Positions 32,854 through 45,235 of a stretch of 64,000 nucleotides of DNA are shown piece by piece. Position 1 is the stretch's first letter; each line of letters begins with the position of its first letter. The stretch spans positions 34,112 to 98,111 of the forward strand of contig NW_026943253.1 in NCBI RefSeq assembly GCF_024139115.2. Reading direction: 5' to 3'. A model generated the notes under the pieces. The model did not search any database. It was not told the DNA's origin and saw only the letters and a list, made by a program, of their open reading frames with translations. The translations under genes were made by a program, and so were the position numbers. This DNA comes from Armigeres subalbatus. Taxonomy: Eukaryota; Arthropoda; Insecta; Diptera; Culicidae.

Positions 32854-33076
32854 AGTTCTGGTGTGAAAGTAGTAGTCAAAAAAGTGATAGTGTTCAAACC
32901 GAAGACGGCGGCGGCTTACCGTGGTGAAGTGCGAACCCACTGGACAACAGTTTACCTCTCCAGACAAAAGCGAATCTTCCATCCGAGGGAATAACAGTGA
33001 AAAGTAAAATTGTGATTATTTTTGCATCAAAATATTGAAAATATCGAATAGTGATTGAATAACAATAGTAATTTTA

Positions 33077-34570
33077 GTGAATAATTCTATTACCGTTATA
33101 CAACATTGTGTTAATTGTGTTTTAAGTGTTCTGAAAATCTTCCAAAATCATAATGGCTCAAAGATACTTGACGATAATCGCGATTTGGTTCATGGTCAAA
33201 TCAGCGAACTCGAAAACCAGGTACGAGAGCTAGTTGCTGCAATGCACCATCGTGACCAACGCATCATTGATTTAGAAGCGCACGCGGACACACCAACAAA
33301 TCGCTGCGCATGAAGAAAAATGTAGCTGCGGCTCATATTGCAATCGCAAACCCAGTAGATAGTGCTTTGAAAGCACTCCAAACTCCGCAAATTTTGGAGG
33401 ATCTTGCCAGCATTTGATGGCAATCCTATAAAGTTACACTCCTTCATTAGATCTATTGACGATCTAATGCCGGAAATCGACAGAGTTAGAGGTACTCCGG
33501 CACATACTGTGTGGCTCCTCGCTATTCGGTCGAAAATTATAGGAGAAGCGGATAACGTTCTCGAATTTTACGGAACAGGAAACAGATTGGATTGACATAA
33601 AATCAATCTTATAACCCATTACAGTGATAAGAGAGACGAGGTTACTTTAACAAAAGATCTCTTCAAACTTACATAAAAGAACAGTGATATCGAAGATTTC
33701 TATAAGGGGATTCAATTTTCATTGTCATTAATGGTGAATCAACTAAACCTTAACGAACTCGAATATAGATGTGGAGATCAGCTAAAAACCAATTTATCAG
33801 GACATGGGTCTAAAGGTTTTCTTGGCCGGCCTCAATGAGCCTATCGGGCAAGTTATAAAAGGGCTCAATGCCCTACTTCATTGAAAGATGCTCTTAGAAG
33901 ATGTCTGGAAGAACTTCCATTACAATAAGCTGGAAACCCTACTCCACCTCCTATTCCACAAAAGAAATAGATTCCAACCTCCAGAAATTATCAAATCAAT
34001 CGTTTCCAACCCCCCACCTCCAAATAATCCTTTATTACCAGTCAATTTAATCCTTTCCAAGCGAAACCAAATAGTATTAGACCTTCCTTCACTTATCCCA
34101 GTTACCTACATAAACACACATACAAACCCAGGATTTCCTAATCGTCCACCGCTTCCCGCTCCATCCAATCCATTTATGAGAGCTCAAAGACACTTCCAAA
34201 ACAATGGTTTCCAAAGAGTTCCATCTCAATATAGCATTCCAAAATAAACCTCAGCTTTTTACACAAAACCAATTCAAATCCCAATCAACTACCAACTCAA
34301 TGGAAATCGATAGATCCCTTAAGAGCCAAAGGTTAAATTACATGAACAGGCCTAATTTCCATGAGATGAATTGGAATGGACAATTCAATTATTACAACGA
34401 CTATCCTGAAACATTTTACGATCCTTATTACGATCAAAATTATACAACGTAGATGATCAAATAGACGGCGAAAGTTCTCATGCTGTTAATGCTCCTGACA
34501 ATAACCGGAATCCGAGGTTGATAAACCCTAAATTTTCAAGTGGATTCGACGAGAACAAAACACGTAAGTA
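33077..34570 (+). pseudogene. Errantivirus gag (broken)
   Basis: The N-terminal part contains a short coiled-coil-like stretch (about 33190-33300, ELENQVRELVAAMHHRDQ). The central capsid part is read at 33404-33595 (PAFDGNPIKLHSFIRSIDD), and the C-terminal part is Asn/Pro/Tyr-rich (33888-34452). No CCHC knuckle is seen, in line with errantiviruses, whose gag lacks it. The frame is broken at least five times. Confidence 0.7.
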
Positions 34571-34579
34571 TAAATAACT

Positions 34580-37500
34580 TTTTACCATACATAAAAATAG
34601 ATACAAAAATTAGGCGAATTTAAGTTCTTAGTTGACACTGGTGCCAACAAAACTACATAAACCCTGGAAAGATTCCACCTAAAAACTTAAAAAATGTATT
34701 CCTACGAAGGTTAATAATATCAACAGGAAACATACAATCAATAAATCTATTGATTTGAACGTCTTTCAAACTGAAACCCCTCTAACATTCTATGCCTTGA
34801 AGTTTCATTCATTTTTCGATGGATTAATAGGCTATGAATCTCTCAGAGACCTTAAAGCCGAAATTTGACATCATCAAACACTTTAAAATTTCCCACTTTT
34901 TCTTATACAAATGCTCCGAAAGTATCCAGATTCATTTAACTGTAATCTGAATGCATTTGAAGAAATAACCTTACCCTTAAAGACAAATGTTTCAAATGGA
35001 GATTTCTACGTCGAACACCCACTTCCTTTAATAACAGAAGAAGTGATGGTTCTTCCTGGTCTCTATACTTCCACAAAATAATCTGGCAACAGTACTTGTA
35101 AAAAATTGTTGTGAAAAGTACCTGTTAAAATTAGTTCTAATCGACTTATTTTTCAGAGCTGAATAATTTTGAAATCGGGAAAAGATTCGACAAAATATGA
35201 ACCAGGTTATGTTTTCGAAAAACACTGCTATTGATCCTGAACTACGAGATCAACTTCGAATGGATCATTTAAACAAAGAGGAGAAACAAGAAACTGTTTA
35301 AGCTTAATTTCGAAATTCCCTAGCGTTTTTCTATTTAGAAGGCGATGACCTCAGCTTTACCAATGTAATTAAACACAAAATCGAAACTAAGGATGAACTT
35401 CCGTTTTTTCTAAAAGCTATAGGTACCCCTACTGTCACAAAGAAGAGGTACAGCAAACAAATATCCAAAATGGTATCTCAAGGCATTATTCGTCCAAGTA
35501 CATCTCCCTGGTGCTCTCCAATCTGGATTGTACCAAAGAAATTGGATGCCTCGGGGACAACAAAGTGGCGTCTTGTTGTCGACTATAGGAAACTTAACGA
35601 GAAGACTACAGGCGACAAATACCCACTCCCAAACATAACTGAAATATTGGATAAACTTGGGAAAATGCCAATATTTCACTACCTTGGATTTGGCATCTGG
35701 TTTTCACCAGATTGAAGTCCATCCAGCCGACATAAAAAAAGACAGCATTTTCAGTAGAACATGGCTTGTACGAATATCTACGCATGCCATTCGGACTGAA
35801 GAACGCACCAGCAACCTGCCAGCGAGTAATGGATCACGTACTCCGGGAGTTCATTGGGAAAAATTGTCTCGTCTATATGGATGACATTATTATTTTCTCC
35901 AGTATCGCTACAAAGAACATATCGAAAATCTAACGAAAATTTTTACTGTGTTAGAAAAGGTTAATTAAAAAATTCAACTAGATAAAAGTGAATTTCTAAA
36001 AAAAAAAAGAAGTCGCTTTTCTAGGCCATATTGTTACAAGTGATGGTGTTAAGCCAAATCCCGATAAGATTGAAGCTATTCAGAATTGGCCTATCCCAAA
36101 AACCCAGAAAGAGCTGAAAAAGTTTTCTCGGTATTTTTAGGATACTACCGCCAGATTCGTTCGTGATTTTGCGAAAATCACCAAACCCCTCACTGCTCCA
36201 GCTGAGGAAGGGCGAGAAAGTAGAGCACACACCTTCAGTTTTGAAAACATTCGAATTATGTAAAAAAGCTTCTAACTCAGAGCGACATTCTTCAATATCC
36301 TGACTTAGAGCAACCATTCATATTAGCTACGGATGCCAGCAATTATGCCTTAGGGGCCGTACTTTCACAAGGACCCATAGGAAAAGATAGGCCTGTTGCT
36401 TATGCATCTCGTACATTGACAAAAACCGAAGAGGCGATATTCGGCGATTGAAGAAAGAGTTGTTGGCCATTGTATGGGCGGCACAATATTCTCAGACTTT
36501 ACCCTCTATGGCAAACGATTCACCTTGTTCACAGATCATCAACCACTGACCTATGCACTAAATTTGAGAACGCCAAATACAAGGCTAGTCAAGTGGCGAC
36601 TTCAATTACTTGAGTATGACTTTGAAATTAAACATCGACCCGGCAAACAAAATGTTGTCGCTGATGCCCTTTCAAGGATACCTCAAAAGAATTAAACATT
36701 AATGAAGACGAGTCAGATTCGGATGACGCATCAGTTCACTCAGCTGATACAGACGACTCTGAACTCATAAAATGCACTGAGAAACCGATGAAAATTTCTT
36801 CCATAACCAAATCGTTCTGAAAATTGGTCCTAATGAATCCGAGACATATGAGGAAATATTTCCTCGTATGCAATTCGAAGAACCATAACGAAAGTAACAT
36901 ATCTGGGGTCCTACTACTTATACGAATTTTAAAAAAGATTACATGGATCCTAGACGGTGTCCTGAGAATGTAATAATCAATCTATTCAAATAGTTTATAA
37001 AAACTATTTTAGTAAATGTAAAACATTCAAAAATTTTCATTTCACAGAAATTGTTAGTCGATCTACAAACAGCAGAAAGATTAAAATGTTATAATCGAAG
37101 ACACTCACAGAATGTGCTCATAGAGGCATTCGAGGAGAACACCGAAGAAATAAAGGCGTTTTTTCTTTCCAAACATGGAAACAGGAAAATTAGACAATAC
37201 ATACTCCTTTGTGAACATTGTAACAAAGCAAAATATGAGCGAAGGCTGTATAAAATTCGCTTAGAATACTAATAATTCCCCAATCTGTAGAAGCAACCAT
37301 TAGACATAGTGCACATAGACATTTTACATTGACACAAACCGAATTTATTCCTTTCTGTAGTTGACAAGCTTTTCCAGATTTGGAGTTCTAATTCCGATAA
37401 AATCTAGAAGTATTGCCCACATCAGAAAGGCGATGTGAACTTACTTCACTATGCATGGAACTCCGAAAATGATAGTGTCGGATAACGAACCCGCAATAAA

Positions 37501-37740
37501 ATCAGTTGAGATAAGAGGATTACTCTTCGACCTTAACATTGAACAATATTTTACCCCTTCAAATCATAGCCAGGTTAATGGAATTGTTGAAAGGTTTCAC
37601 TCAACAATTACAGAAATTCTTCAATTCTAATACAAAACATAAATATGAGAATTTATCCAATAAAGAGAAATTCCTAACAGCCTGTACTTTATATAACAAC
37701 AGTATTCACACAGCAACCTAATCTGAAACCCCGAGAAGTA
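34580..37740 (+). pseudogene. Errantivirus pol: protease, RT, RNase H, integrase (broken)
   Basis: Protease is marked by the VDTGAN active-site motif near 34632. RT runs from about 35400 to 36000, with WRLVVDYRKLNEKT near 35570, LDLASGFHQIEVHP near 35685 and the catalytic YMDD near 35876. RNase H is marked by an ATDAS motif near 36330 and the FTDHQPLTYA stretch near 36530. Integrase follows at 37050-37720 with the HHCC-type CEHCNKAKYERR finger end near 37215 and scattered catalytic-core pieces. Many frameshifts and stops separate the domains, so no functional polyprotein can be made. Confidence 0.85.
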
Positions 37741-38969
37741 TTTTGGATTAAAACAGGGAGAAGAAAGACCACTAGACATGGACAAGATCATCGAACTTCG
37801 GAACAAAGTCTACGACAGAAACAGTCCTAGAACTAATGAGGACTCAGATCCGGCAAAATGAACAACACAACAGGAAAGAGAAAGATGCCCCAACGTTTGC
37901 AACCAGGCCAAGTTGTTTTAACAGAATACAAGGAGTGAAATCTAAAACTAAAGATAGATTTCAGAAAATACAGGTTCAATTCAATAGAAAACAAACGTAT
38001 AAGGACACCACCAGACGGAAGTTGCACAAGAAAAACACTTCGTCGTATTCGAAAATAGTGCTACGATTTTTAACACATTTTCTTCTTATTCTCGTTTTAG
38101 ATGATACCTAATCGGATAATTTCATCACTCTTCCTGCTCATCTGCATCATCCATTCATCCTATCCACAAACATCCAGAATCCTTAATCCTAAAACAAAAT
38201 CTGGTCTCCTCACTATCGAAACTGGTAACTGTTTATAAAAGAAGGAGCAATCATAAACTTTTCCATATAATTGAATTAAACAACTATGAACCTATCTTTA
38301 CAAAACTGTTCAAGAATATCTTCAAGGACTGAAATTTTTCCAATTTCACAGATGTAGTCGAAATTCTAGAAACAAAATTTGAAACTGCTCAGAGCACTTT
38401 GAATGATCTACGCTTGAAGTTGAGAGAGAAAGAAGAGGATTATTCAATCTGCTTGGAACAGGAATCAAACAAATAACTGGCAACATGGACCACAATGATT
38501 TCGAAACAAATTTCAAAGCTATATCTGATTTGCAGATTAATAATAGAATGCTAACGAACGAAAACAATGAGCAATTTAAAATTAACCTGCAACTTCCAAG
38601 AACAGAATTAATTCAGTAATTAACAAATTAAACCTGCAACAAAGTCAAATAACTAAAAACATTATATCAGCTAGACTAGAAGCAGAAACAAGTAGAAACT
38701 TCAAAATTCTTAGAGAAACCATAAAGATTAGCTACAACTTAGATCAGTTAAAATCCCATCTTGAGAATATTTTCGAATCAATACAGCTAGCTAGGAACAA
38801 AATCATTCCCAAGCAAATATTATCATTAGACGAACTAGCATTCATTTCAGGTATCCTAGAACAACAAAATATATAGGCCTACTAGCACAGAACAAATATA
38901 TGCATTTTTGGATCTCTCTGCATATTATAATAAAAACGAAATTAATTTTCATTGTTTCAATTCCTAGAA

Positions 38970-39285
38970 TAGATAACTCTTCTTCTTCTTCTTCTTATTG
39001 GCATTACATCCCACACTGGGACAGAGCCGCCTCGCAGCTTAGTGTTCATTAAGCACGTCCACAGTTATTAACTGCAGAGGTTTCTAAGCCAGGTTACCAT
39101 TTTTGCATTCGTATATCATGAGGCTAGCACGATGATACTTTTATGCCCTGGGAAGTCGAGACAATTTCCAATCCGAAAATTACCTAGACCGGCACCGGGA
39201 ATCGAACCCAGCCACCCTCAGCATGGTCTTGCTTTATAGCCGCGCGTCTTACCGCACGGCTAAGGAGGGCCGGGTAGATAACTCT
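38970..39285 (-). mobile_element. Complete tRNA-derived SINE with 11-bp target-site duplication
   Basis: The body at 38981-39274 (294 bp) is flanked by TAGATAACTCT at 38970-38980 and 39275-39285, an exact 11-bp duplication. On the minus strand it has an A-box-like TAGCCGTGCGG (39252-39262), a B box GGGTTCGATTCCC (39197-39209), a SINE body and a (GAA)n tail at the low-coordinate end. This is the full-length reference for the truncated copy at 22210. Confidence 0.92.
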
Positions 39286-39549
39286 ACCTATACAGAATTC
39301 CTGCTAGAGCCTCTTACAATTTCCAGTAAAATTTTGAAACTTCCAGCTCGTGTTGCTTTGCATAATGGCAACAAAACATACTTCATCGAGAAGGAATGCA
39401 GACGCATCGACAAGACGAAACTTTGTAACATCAACGACCTGATAGACGTCACTGGAGACGCTTGCTATTCGAATTTACTCAAAGGATTTTCTGCAAATTG
39501 TACTTTTACAAATCATTATCAACCCAAAGCGATTAAAAGGATTACTGAC

Positions 39550-40422
39550 AACCATATAGTATGATATGGAAATGCTAATATCATCTTCCAAACTTGGACG
39601 TACATGTTCATATTGATAGCATTAGAGGCGAAAGTATAGTAATTGATAGTTCCGTTAGGATGACGGCAGGCATGAAGAATGTTTTTATAGAAGTCGATTT
39701 GAAAGCGGCGAGCGGAGGGGCAATATTTGTGATGGCACGATATCGCACGACCTTCCTTCTGCCAAGCTCCCGTATGAAGGGGAGGAAGAATATCAGTGTA
39801 GGGAAATATATCTCCACTGGCAAAAGGAAAGGTGGTTTTGACTGCTCATATGCCATCGCGTTGAGAGGCAGCCAAGTTAGTTGCGACGAGACGGACGCAA
39901 TGAAAACAGAACTGTGCAATAAAAATCCTATTCGACTAAATGCTGATGTCATATTAGAAATTTGAAGACAGTACTCGTCGATAGCAAATCCTTCCGCAAT
40001 AATATGACATAATGCATAATGACATAATATGACATCAGCATTTAGTCGAATAGGATTTTTATTGCACAGTTCTGTTTTCTCATTGCGTCCGTCTCGTCGC
40101 AACCAACTTGGCTGCCTCGCACGCGATGACATATGAGCAAGTCAAACCACCTTCCTTTTGCCAGTGGAGATATATCAGCTTCCACACTGATATTTCATAC
40201 GGGAGCTTAAGAGAAGGAAGATGCGATTCGACTTCCATAAACATTCTTCATGCTCGCTGTATCCTAACGGAATTATCAATTTATACTTCCGCCTCTAATG
40301 CTATCATGAACATGTACGTCCAAGTTTGGAAGATGATATTAGTATTTCCATATCATTGTAAATCGTTTAACTTCACGTAGAAGTAACACACACGAAATCA
40401 TTAATTTAGTAACCATATAGTA
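39550..40422. mobile_element. Foldback (long inverted-repeat) element in env
   Basis: The left arm, about 39562-39960, and the right arm, about 40028-40358, are inverted copies: TTCCAAACTTGGACGTACAT near 39588 and its complement near 40313, and AATCCTATTCGACTAAATGC near 39923 and its complement near 40038. The 70-base centre has a repeated TAATATGACATAATGCATAA pattern. AACCATATAGTA at 39550-39561 and at 40411-40422 is an exact 12-bp direct repeat. The right side has about 52 extra bases between the arm end and the repeat. Frames inside (39594-39965, 39608-40132) are open by chance or by common ancestry and have no known domain. Confidence 0.8.
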
Positions 40423-40890
40423 ATCACTGACATTCAAAATTTGGAAGTCGATTCAAACTGTGGATTGACAAAACGGAACCTATCTGGAACATATTTAATA
40501 GAATTCCACAATTGCTCAGTGGTAATAAACGGCACCCAGTACACCAATATCGAAGCCTACAACACTGAACTGACATTCGTTATGCCATTAGATGGTTTAC
40601 ACATCAACGAACAAACCCTAGAGATCCGGGATGATATTGATGAAATCCACATAAAAACAGGCATTACATGGAAACATTATCTAACCAGCATACACTTCAG
40701 ACATACACATCCCCTTAAGTATGTCGACAATATGTTTTCTTTAAGTATCATTACAGGCCTACTTTGGATTTTCAAAAGAAGAAAGCAAAATAAATCTTCA
40801 CCTAGGAACATCCACGGAGTCTTACACCAAATCAAAGATCAGGCAAAGCGAAACCGAAATCCCGTTCAGCGAATCAGGACGATTCGTCTT

Positions 40891-40904
40891 CAAAAGGAGG
40901 GAGT
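40891..40904 (+). promoter_or_regulatory. Polypurine tract
   Basis: The purine-rich AAAAGGAGGGAG directly precedes the AGTTAAG start of the 3' LTR. It would prime plus-strand DNA synthesis. Confidence 0.75.
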
Positions 40905-41316
40905 AGTTAAGATCGAACCCTTCCTAATCTCCAGAGAAGTACCCATTTCCGATCGCTTATTCATCACATCATCGTCGATAACGCCAACAACAACAACATC
41001 GACGACGATCACACCACACCAGTTTGCAGTACACGTTCAACCCCAGGTCCCCAGATTGCAGTATCAGCAGTTATCCACCCGGCAACACCACAAAGTAGAA
41101 CGGATGCGACCGTGGCCATTCCACCATCAGCAGTCTACGGCCAGTGCATTGCAACACGACGACCGCATTCCATAATTTCCTTAATCAGCAGGTTATTAGC
41201 TTAGGCTAGGGTTTCATTTCAATTTGGAATTAATAAATCGATCAGTTCATTTTCAACCGTTTAACTAGTAAGATCTTTTTTTTTTAAACTTAGTCAGGGT
41301 GACAAGAACCCAAACT
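40905..41316 (+). repeat. Errantivirus 3' LTR
   Basis: It is 412 bp long, with the same ends as the 5' LTR, and is followed by TATATA. The 244-codon frame starting at 40441 runs from env into this LTR, which is why its end has a low-complexity Thr/His/Gln composition. Confidence 0.9.
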
Positions 41317-41699
41317 TATATACTACTGGAACATATTGGTCTGAATATATGAAATAAGCTTTTCGACATATTTTAATTAAGCAAAATTAAGGGATGTAGT
41401 TTTTTTTTACAAAATGCCTTCCAGTGAGTGTTCTCAAAATAGATTGATCGATAGTTCATTGCACAACATTATTTTAATACAAGCATATAATGGACAACAC
41501 AAGCATTCACTTGTCGGAAACACCTTAGACCGTAGAAAAATTATTATCTTCGTATCAGAGTCTCGACTCTAACGTAAAACCGGAGACTCCAATGCACAAT
41601 ATTTCAATGGTGGTGCCTTACTTTTGGTTTGTTGAATAACACTCATTGTCGCAAAAACCCGCTGAAAAATAATTATTATGTCAATTTCACTACAAAGGT
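41317..41699. other. No gene seen
   Basis: AT-rich sequence after the LTR element, without recognisable repeat or frame. It presumably continues the pre-insertion sequence at 31891-32427. Confidence 0.4.
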
Positions 41700-44600
41700 A
41701 TTAAATTATTGTATGCATCAATAGTACAGAGGATCTGTACACCTCCGGTGGTGCAAAGGGCCGACTTGAAAGATCTCCATCCTGAGCGTTGCCCGGCTAT
41801 CGCTTTAACCTGTTGCCAGGTTAGATTTCGGTCGACTTCTTTTATTTCTTTATTGAGGCTTCGCCGCCATGAGCGCTCTGGGTCTGCCTCTGCTGCGATG
41901 ACCTGCTGGGTTCCAGTCTAATGCTTGTTTACAGATTTCGTTTCCACCCCTACGTAGAGTGTGGCCGACCCAGCCCCATTTCCGATCCCGAATTTCTGTT
42001 GCTATCGGCCTCTGGTGACAACAACGATGGAGCTCGTTGTTTGAGATCCAGTTGTGAGGCCACCAGGCCCGAATTATATACCGCAGGCATCTGTTAATGA
42101 ACACCTGCAGCCGTTGAGTGTTCTCCACTGATACACACCATGTTTTCGCTAGCGTATAACAGCACAGATTTCACGTTAGAGTTGAAAATTCGTATTTTGG
42201 TCCGTTCACTTATCTGCCTGTTTTTCCAGATATTTCTTAAACTCGCAAAGGCAGCCCTTGCTTTCTTGATGCGTGCGCCTATATGTCGATCTTGGTACCG
42301 TCGTCTGACGCCATTTGGCTACCAAGATATTGGAAGCTTTCAACATTCTCCACTGGTTGCCCGCTACTGTGAAACTGGAAGGAGTCACCGTGTTTACGGT
42401 ATCCAACGATTTGGTTTTGTTGACGTTGATGAAACTAAACCTGCCGAGGGAGGAGCGATCGGCAAGGTCGTTGAGCTTACTCTGCATATCAGAGCGCCGT
42501 CAGAGCGCGAGGAGTGCAACGTCATCAGCCAATTCGAAGTCGTTTAGATGCTCCATGGTTAGGGCTGCCAGTAACAGCCCGCGGTTTTGGTTCGATGGTC
42601 AATCGCACCTACCAGAATCTCATCGATTACGATGAGGAACAGTAACGGTGATGGGATACATCCCGTTGCCTAACACCAGCTACGACCCGGATAGGGTCGG
42701 ACAGGACCCCATTGTGCAGCACTCTACACGAAAAGGCCTCGTACTGTGCTTCGATGAGGCCGATGATTTTCTCAGGAACTCCTTGCGACTCAGGGCGCCC
42801 TACATATTCTCGCCGTGATTGAGACGGTCAGAAAGTTTTTTCGTAGTCAATGAATACCAAGTAAAAGGGACTCTTGGAATTCGTTGACCTGCTCCAGAAT
42901 GATGCGGAGCGTGACAATATGGTCCACACAGGGATCTTCCGGCACTTGAATCCGGCTTGCTGCCGCAATACTGTAGATTTTGCACAGAACTTTGAGAACG
43001 GTACACACAGCAAACATAATGCCTCGCCAGTTATCGCATACAGTCAGGTCACCCATTTTGGGCACCTTTACTAAGATACCTTGCATCCAGTCGACCGGGA
43101 AAGTTGCGGTGTCCCAGATATTATGAAATAAACGATGCAGTAGTTGAGCGGATGTCAGCTTCAGGGGTCAGCTTTGAGCATCTCGGCTGATATGCGGTCG
43201 ACCCCACAGGGGCTTTATTCGATTTCATCCTTTGGATGGCTGTTTGAATCTCTAGAAGTGATGGAGCTTCGGTATTGAAGCGTGTCGGATCCTAGGCAGA
43301 TCATGCCGAGGTGGTGGTGGCCTGGCTGGCACTTGAAAAAGTTGTTCGAAGTGCTCGAACCAGCGTTTCAGCTGGTCAGTTGGGTCGGTCAATAACTGAT
43401 CATTCGCGTCTTTCACAGGCATCGTTGCATTCATCTTACGCCCTGCTTAAGCGTCGTGAGATATCGTAGCAGGCGGAAGAATGTCCCCGGACTGCGGCGG
43501 CTCTCTCTCGCTCTGTCGGCCAGAGAGTCTGCCCACACTCGCTTCGTCCCGTCGACATGAGCGTTTTAATTACTTCTCAAGAGCCGCGTACCGTTGACGG
43601 GCTAAGACTTTGGCTCCTCTGGTTTTCGATCGCTCTATCGCGGCTTTGGCTTCTCTTCGCTCCTCTATCTTCCTCCAGGTCTCATCGGTGATCCATTGTT
43701 TTCTCTGGGTGCGCAGTTCGCCCAGATTGGCGATGAAGGCATTCTTGATGGCGGTCCATTGGTCTTCCACGCTGCCACCTTCCGGAATATCTGCAGCACG
43801 CGTCTCCAGTTCTTCAACGAAGGACCGTTTCACCGTGGCATCTTCCAGTCGGCGTGTGTTGAATCGTCGTCCAACTCTTTCCTCCTGCCGACGAATCCAC
43901 GCAATGCGCAGGCGTATTTCGCCGATGAGGAGGTGATGATCAGATGCGATATCGGCACTACGTTTATTCCGTACATCAAGAAGGCTCCGTTTCCATTTTC
44001 GGCTGATGCAGATGTGGTCGATTTGATTTTCTGTAAAGCCGTCACGGAGACCCACGTGACCTTGTGTAGACTGGTCGATGAGGGAAGAGCGATCCCCGAT
44101 CACCATGTCGTTAATACCACAAAATTTGCGAACAGCTCTCTCCGTTTTCGCTCATTTCTCCGGAGACCATGGCGTCCCATAATGCGCTCATGCGGTTCGA
44201 GTTGTCGGATCCGATCTTCGCATTGAAGTCGCCCAAACAGTATCTTGATATCACCTTCGAATTCTATCTACGACGGCATTGAGTTGACTGTAGAAGTTCT
44301 CTTTGTCTTGCAGATCGGCAGCATCGTTTGGCGCATAACATTGGATTATAGTAAAGGTTTCGGACCCGTGTTCTAAATCTGGCAACGATTATCCTTTCAC
44401 TTATAGGGTTCCCACTTCATAAGCGCAGAGTGTGCCTGAGCGCTTAGTAGGAAGCCAACTCCGCGTTGCCGGGGAGCGTGTTCACCTCGTAAACCAGAGT
44501 ATAGCAGAACTTGTCCTGACGGTAGCGTTTTGTACGTGTTCTCCAAAGTTTGGCCAACGGACTTCACTCAGTCCCAGGATCTCGAAGCTTCATGCGGCGT

Positions 44601-45235
44601 TGATGCCCCTCATGTTGGCGCGGGCAAGTTGTGTCAATTTACCCTGCTGGGCTAGGATTAAAACATTTCATGTTCTTATTCGTGTCCGTTGTTTCGGCAC
44701 TAAGAGTCGTCGCCGTAAGATCAGTCCGTATTCTTTCATTATCGGATTCTCGAACAAATTGATGTTTCGGGAACAGTAGGTTGCTGGCCCAAGGTTCCCT
44801 ATCCACCGGGATGGGGCTGCCATCTTAGGTATAGCTTCCTGGGGAATAGCATTTCATACTCAGCCGCTGGATGCCAGAACAGACGCTGTTGGAGCCACTT
44901 TTACCTCCTTGGTGGACAGACAGCGCTCGATCAGTCGGGTCAAATTTGTTTAAAGTCCTACCCAACACCAGGACTTCAGGGCTGGTGCGCTTTGAGCGGC
45001 AGCACGGTCGCTTTGATAGGGCCTGCTTGGGGACACATGCCGGCTTTTTTATAGGAAGTTCAACAGAGCCCACTGTCGAACCCCACCACATCCTAGGCAG
45101 ACCCCACAGGACGCACCCTCTCACTCTGGCTGATGTCAGAAGGACAGCAGTGCCCAGGCTGCACTACCAGCTAAGTACGCAACCCTTAGCTGGCGGTCAA
45201 TTCGTAATCATCGGAAGACCCGTGGAAGCGTGAGT
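41700..45235 (-). mobile_element. RTE-like LINE, family C, near full length (broken)
   Basis: On the minus strand the order is 5' leader (about 44820-45235), endonuclease (about 43900-44700), linker in a long frame at 43570-44106 (ENQIDHICISRKWKRSLLDV, then SDHHLLIGEIRLRI), RT (about 42300-43300, with YEKTF at 42828) and C-terminus at 41850-42128 with GHTLRRGGNEICKQALDWNP and RSRGRPR. The GHTLRR/GRPR end is typical of RTE-like proteins but differs from families A and B. The linker/endonuclease frame of 178 codons is the longest intact stretch. Frameshifts elsewhere make it inactive. Confidence 0.78.

Larger units (their letters stand above)
38101..40904 (+). pseudogene. Errantivirus env (broken, with two insertions)
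   Basis: An ATG at 38101 is followed by a hydrophobic signal-like stretch. A dibasic, furin-like site lies at about 38420-38439, just before a glycine-rich hydrophobic segment, the arrangement seen in errantivirus envelope proteins related to baculovirus F proteins. The ectodomain continues at 39223-39564 and 40441-40720, with a membrane segment and a basic tail near 40730-40860. The gene is cut by a SINE at 38981, by a foldback element at about 39562 and by several frameshifts, so it is not functional. Confidence 0.75.
32428..41316 (+). mobile_element. Errantivirus-type (gypsy/17.6-like) LTR retrotransposon, complete but broken
   Basis: The element has two LTRs of about 413 bp, a tRNA-Ser-like primer site, gag, pol (protease, RT, RNase H, integrase) and env in this order, and a purine tract before the 3' LTR. 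TATATA flanks it on both sides (32422-32427 and 41317-41322), the target preference known for 17.6/297-type elements. It is 8.9 kb long, including a SINE (38981-39274) and a foldback element (about 39562-40410) inserted in env. All genes carry frameshifts, so this is a dead endogenous copy. Confidence 0.9.

Noticed and set aside
39594..40132. Two frames of 123 and 174 codons on opposite strands as genes of the foldback element
   Set aside because: They are inverted copies of the same arm read on opposite strands, with no known domain; openness is not evidence of coding here.
40441..41175. 244-codon frame as an independent gene
   Set aside because: It is the end of errantivirus env reading into the 3' LTR; the low-complexity tail is LTR sequence.
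43610..44226. Plus-strand frames of 108 and 176 codons
   Set aside because: They are shadows of the family C LINE endonuclease/linker coded on the minus strand.
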